DNA of 64,000 nt from assembly GCA_012931725.1 (NCBI GenBank), contig CM022948.1, positions 67,120,423-67,184,422 on the forward strand, given 5' to 3'. This document shows, one piece after another, positions 60,558 through 64,000 of the stretch. The notes under the pieces were generated by a model. It was given only the letters and a program-made list of their open reading frames with translations. It did not search any database and had not been told where the DNA came from. This DNA is from Litsea cubeba (lineage: Eukaryota > Streptophyta > Magnoliopsida > Laurales > Lauraceae). Position 1 is the stretch's first letter. Every line of letters begins with the position of its first letter. Made by a program: the position numbers and the translations under genes.

Positions 60558-60746
60558 GGCGGTGTTGCGAATGGAGTCGAGGACGTCGGGGGTGGCAAAC
60601 AACGACGTCTTGGAGGATTTCGAGGAGCTGCTTGGTGGTGAAGGGCTCAAGGATCTTGCGGGCATCCTCGGGACTAAGTTGGGAGGTGGATTTGAAGCGG
60701 CGACGCTGTTCTCATCAGCCTTGCACTTCTTCAAGGCGGGATCCAT
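60558..60746 (-). pseudogene. Captured fragment of a UBA2-type RNA-binding protein gene
   Basis: From the ATG at 60746 the protein starts MDPALKKCKADENSV. After a one-base loss near 60676 the next frame reads LSPEDARKILEPFTTKQLLE, then ILQDVVVCHP. After a one-base gain near 60590 the first frame resumes with DVLDSIRNTA. This layout (MD-x-x-KKRK-DEN, then x-x-EDARKI-L/I-x-x-F, L-L-x-I/L-LQ-x-A/V, HPDVLDS-x-R) is the N-terminus of plant UBP1-associated 2 (UBA2) RNA-binding proteins, from memory. The RRM domains are missing and the match stops at about 60558. The two compensating shifts mean it is not a working gene. Confidence 0.6.
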
Positions 60747-61019
60747 GGCGGTGAGAGGAGGAGGAAGAGGTTGCTGCATTGATTGGAGAATAAGGGTTTT
60801 CAAATTTGTAAAGCCCTAACCCTAGAAGAAGACGAGTGCAGAAAAAAACCCTTTTTGGCCTTTAATATATTCACAGGGATGGTCGATACCGACCATCCAA
60901 AAAAAAAGGCGAATTGGGACTAAAGGGTTCCTCGTGGGTCCTCATGTTTTATGGGGTTTTTTTCCCAAAAAATCTCCATTATGACAATGAAGGTTTTTTA
61001 GGACCCACTAGAATGAATT

Positions 61020-61840
61020 ACTAGTTCTAATTTAACCAATCAATGCAGCGGAAATAAACCAATCAGATAATATAGAACTAGCTATCTACCAATCACACAC
61101 CACAAGAAGGCAGACACAAATTTTACCGTGGAAACCCTTTCCGGGAGTAAAACCACGAACCAGAAATCAAGAGTTCACGAACAGTTACAAGATATACTCA
61201 CTAGCTCCTGTACCTCAGTCTGTACCTCGACCTCAGGACTATAGTTATTCTTGCAAAGAATCCACTGACACGAAATCCACGTGCCCCGTTCTCCTTACTT
61301 GATCTCCTCGCACCTTGCCAGCACAAGATGAACAATCTTCTCCTTCGAAAAGCAGAAGCAACAGCAACCTTCTAGAGCAGCCTTCAGAACGATCTCTCAA
61401 TGGCTCTAGAGAAACAAGAGAATCTCTCTTAGGATATTCTAATCTCAGATCAAGAGAGATAATTAACTTCTTGTGTGTCTTGTCTGTCCACTTTGGGTTG
61501 AGAGGAACACCCAATTTATAGGCCTAAGTTCGTCCAAGAGACTTCTAAGAATAAACCACTTAGAATCACAAGCAAAAAACAACTCTTGCATAGAGTCCGG
61601 ACGGAACTGGGCTTCAGCCGCATAGCTCGCTATAGCGAGCTGCACCCTCGCTATAGCGAGGTGGCTCTCTGTCACGATCTTGACAGAAGTTCTGTCAAAA
61701 GTGATTTTTGGCCTTATAACTTCTTCTGACAGCAACCTAATAAATATTCTAACAGACAATTCACTCAGCAAAAATATATATATATAATCGTATAGACATA
61801 AGTGGGTGTGCATCAATTTCTTTAAATCTCATTACATGAA
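61020..61840 (-). mobile_element. Copia-type LTR (minus orientation)
   Basis: On the minus strand: TCAAGATCGTGACAGAGAG, then CCTCGCTATAGCGAGG and CTCGCTATAGCGAG, GGACTCTATGCAAGAGTT, GAAGTCTC, CTATAAATTGGGTGTTCCTC with CAACCCAAAG, and finally GGTTTCCACGG, TTTCCGCTGCATTG and AACTAGTAATTCA. The same series occurs in plus orientation at 57906-58520, so the two belong to one lineage. CTATAAAT is the likely TATA box. Ends and target duplication are not fixed. Confidence 0.6.
61626..61661. repeat. Two CTCGCTATAGCGAG palindromes
   Basis: The 14-bp perfect palindrome CTCGCTATAGCGAG occurs twice about 22 bp apart, upstream of the TATA box of the minus-strand LTR. A partial copy (TTGCTATAGCGAGC) sits at the equivalent place in the LTR at 57906. 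Confidence 0.85.
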
Positions 61841-62044
61841 AAAGGATTATTTTACAATTGTCCTTGATGGGTAATGATGGCATGCCCAGGTCACTTAAGA
61901 GTCAAAGAGCTAAGCGCTCTAATCCACGACACATGAAGTTGGAAAAAACAGATAAGAATGAGGTAGCAGCTGATAAGGTTGTTGAGCCAATCATGGTGCC
62001 AAGTAGTTAGAAGAGCTAAGATGTGCTCAATAGCAGCTCATTTG
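61841..62044. other. Junction before gypsy pol
   Basis: No protein similarity seen; the boundary between the copia LTR debris and the gypsy element lies here. Confidence 0.4.
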
Positions 62045-62058
62045 AATAAGTAGTTTGT

Positions 62059-62769
62059 CATACGACCAAGTACGAGTCCATTTTCTTCACCAATTCTTTT
62101 GGTTAAGAAAAATGACGGGTTATGAGTCCATTTTCTTCACCAATTATTTTGGTTAAGAAAAAAGACGGGTCAAGGAGATTTTGTACAGATTATCATGCTC
62201 TCAACGTGGTGATAATTAAAGACCGTTTCCCCATTCTTGCAGTCGATGACATGTTGGATGAACTTCATGGTGCAACATACTTCACCAAGCTCGATCTACG
62301 AGCGGGGTACCATCAAATTCGGGTCCATCCCGATGACATACATAAGATGGCTTTTCGCACTCACAGTGGCCATTACGAGTATCTTGTGATGCCATTTGGG
62401 CTTTGTAATGCTCCTTCAACTTTTCAAGCAGCCATGAATTCTATATTTCAGCCTTATCAACGGAAATTTTTATTGGTGTTCTTTGATGATATATTAATTT
62501 ATAGTAAGGTGTGGGACGAACATGTTGGCCATATTAAGAGGGTTTTTGAGATTTTGACTACCCAACAATTTTTTGTTAAATCCTCAAAATGTGTTTTTGG
62601 AGCAAGGGAAGTTGACTATTTGGGCCATATCATTTCTATGGAGGGGGTTCATGTTGATATTCGAAAGATTAAGGCTATGCAAAGTTGGCCTAAACCGAAG
62701 AATATCACAGAGTTAAGGGGATTTTTGGGCCTCATGGGCTATTACCGCAAGTTTGTGTGGAATTATTGA
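62059..62769 (+). pseudogene. Gypsy reverse transcriptase
   Basis: IRPSTSPFSSP leads into RT. KKKDGSRRFCTDYHALN, FTKLDLRAGYHQI (motif A Asp), MPFGLCNAPSTFQ and FFDDILIYS (catalytic DD) are all present, then the DYLGHIIS and LRGFLGLMGYYRKFV blocks. GAGTCCATTTTCTTCACCAA and the surrounding 50 bp occur twice (62074 and 62124), a non-multiple of three, which breaks the frame upstream of the RT core. The frame ends at a TGA at 62767-62769 where the family normally reads on into RNase H. Confidence 0.9.
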
Positions 62770-63422
62770 CTTATAGCGGCCCCTTTAACCAACCTCTTAA
62801 ATAAGGGAAATTTTGTTTGGAACCCTTTGGCGGATCAATCATTTGATGAATTGAAGCTGGCTATGGTGACAACACCAGTTTTAGCTCTTCCAAATCTTTC
62901 CGAACAATTTGTGTTGGAAACGAATGCATCAAACCAAGGTATTGGTGCAGTGTTCGGTCAGAACGGCTGACCCATTGCCTTTATGAGCAAGGCCCTTGGA
63001 CCCTCCAAACGGGCTTGGTCAGTTTATGCCAAGGAAATGTTAGTGATTTGGAGGAAATTAAATTGTGGCGGCCTTATTTGCTGGGTCAAAATTTTCAGAT
63101 TTTGACATATCAAAAGAGCCTAAAGCTCCTCTTAGAGCAACGGATTGTGACCCCGGACCAGGAAAAATGGGTCTCCAAATTATCGAGCTTTGAGTATGAA
63201 ATAGTTTATAGACCTGGTAGAGCAAATGCAACTGCTGATTCACTTTCTAGAAGGCCTAACAGTCCAGCACTTCAGGCCATATGCGAGACTTCTATGTTGG
63301 GAGTCGCAGGCCCACAATTTAGCATCTGGAATGAACTAAAACAGGTTAACAAATCAGACCCATATCTATTGGGACTTCATGATAATTTTCAAACTAATCT
63401 GAATCTTATGCAGAGCTACTAG
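62770..63422 (+). pseudogene. Gypsy RNase H and tether
   Basis: TNLLNKGNFVWNP then LPNLSEQFVLETNASNQGIGAV (RNase H, where the family's catalytic Asp of (E/V)TDAS is Asn, reading ETNAS) and FMSKALGP, with a stop at 62968-62970. A frameshift near 63040 leads to LLEQRIVTPDQEKWVSKLSS and YRPGRANATADSLSRRPN, ending at a stop at 63420. The loss of the first catalytic Asp and the stop make it non-functional. Confidence 0.82.
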
Positions 63423-63430
63423 GTTCGCGA

Positions 63431-64000
63431 AGGGATCTTATTCTTCAAAAAGAGGGCGGTCATCCCTCCATCATCTGATCTGAAATCCATACTTCTCAAA
63501 GAATTTTATGATACCAAAATTGTTGGCCATTTGGGTACCCTCCAAACACTCAGACGATTATCCCAAAATTTTTATTGGGTATCCATGAAACGCGATGTCC
63601 AGGAACATGTGGCGGCCTGTGATATTTGCCAAAGGAATAAGAGCGATTCTCGTTCACCAGCGAGACTACTACAGCCATTACTAGTTCCAACGAAGGTATG
63701 GGAAGATATATCTTTAGATTTCATTGATGGGTTGCCCATTTCTGTAGGAAAGGATTCAGTTCTAGTAGTGGTTGATCGCTTAACAAAATACGTGCATTTC
63801 ATTGCATTACGTCATCCCTACTCAGCCAAGCAGATTGCAGCAATTCTTGTCATTGAGATCATGCGGTTGCATGGCACTCCTCGGTCAATTGTCAGTGATC
63901 GTGACCCAATCTTCATGAGTACTTTCTGGCGTGAGTTCATCAAACTTCAAAGGATATAATTGAGGACTAGCTCAGCGTATCACCCACAGACGGATGGGCA
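63431..64000 (+). pseudogene. Gypsy integrase, partial
   Basis: The zinc domain reads EFYDTKIVGHLGTLQTLRRL and CDICQRNK; the first His of the HHCC site (family EFHDT) is Tyr. The core has LDFIDGLP (first Asp) and VSDRDPIF (second Asp). After a stop at 63957-63959 the frame continues LRTSSAYHPQTDG toward the catalytic Glu, which lies beyond the window. Confidence 0.88.

Larger units (their letters stand above)
59455..61005. mobile_element. Non-autonomous TIR element carrying a gene fragment (Pack-MULE-like)
   Basis: The left end (59461 onward: GGGGACTTTATGGGAAAAAA ... ACAGATGGGGACCCACTAGG) and the reverse complement of the right end (60977 back: GGAGATTTTTTGGGAAAAAA ... ACATGAGGACCCACGAGG) match over about 60 bp with gaps. 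No transposase is present. Inside are palindromic iterons (59586-59870, one more at 60878) and a captured exon fragment (60558-60746, minus). The A+T-rich flanks (ATTATA against ATTATG) give no clean target duplication. It interrupts the copia element that starts at 59035. Confidence 0.55.
62045..64000 (+). mobile_element. Ty3/gypsy retrotransposon pol region (open at right edge)
   Basis: RT, RNase H and integrase follow in the gypsy order on the plus strand, running past the window end. The element is 5'-truncated: the gag, protease and LTR that should precede RT are absent. It is inactivated by a 50-bp tandem duplication at 62074-62173 and by several stops. The RNase H/tether text (TPDQEKWVSKL) suggests a chromovirus, perhaps Reina-like; this is a guess. 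Confidence 0.92.

Overview
The window is nuclear DNA from a flowering plant. The evidence is a six-exon class I formin with a membrane anchor, an intronless GeBP-family transcription-factor gene, a eukaryotic tRNA-Leu(CAA) gene with a Pol III T-run, and many plant-type LTR retrotransposons, LINEs and MITE-like elements in AT-rich intergenic DNA. The low GC of the coding exons does not look grass-like. I cannot name the species.

Layout. Positions 1-7.5 kb are nested transposons: a degenerate LINE (minus strand) is split by a 3.68 kb solo LTR with a perfect 5-bp target duplication, and cut on its left by a second LTR element that runs off the window. Positions 9475-14567 hold a complete but inactivated Ty1/copia element (minus) with two LTRs, a tRNA-Met-type primer site, and gag, protease, integrase, RT and RNase H remnants. 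Positions 14.6-27.3 kb are gene-poor, with small tandem duplications, a MITE, a SINE-like insertion and LTR-like debris. The GeBP-like gene is at 27318-28619 (minus), followed by a direct-repeat-bounded insertion at 28.9-30.9 kb. The tRNA-Leu gene at 32690 is fused to a tandem array whose higher-order unit carries a copy of the tRNA 3' end. Positions 36.0-38.9 kb hold a decayed retrotransposon with a gag fragment. The formin gene spans 39607-49210 (minus); one of its introns is GC-AG and another carries a solo LTR. Positions 50-61.8 kb are repeats: hAT-like MITEs, copia LTR pieces in both orientations, and a TIR element that appears to have captured the first-exon region of a UBA2-type RNA-binding protein gene. 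Positions 62.0-64.0 kb are the pol region of a broken Ty3/gypsy element (plus), open at the window edge.

Only the formin, the GeBP-like gene and the tRNA look like functional host genes. The formin would anchor and nucleate actin at a membrane, the GeBP-like protein would act in the nucleus, and nothing suggests they work together. I found no convincing undescribed multi-gene system. The most unusual signals are the tRNA-derived satellite unit, the gene-fragment-carrying TIR element, the GC-AG intron inside the FH2 coding region, a near-perfect 60-bp-arm hairpin with an 11-bp flanking duplication, and short perfect palindromes iterated inside several unrelated repeat families.
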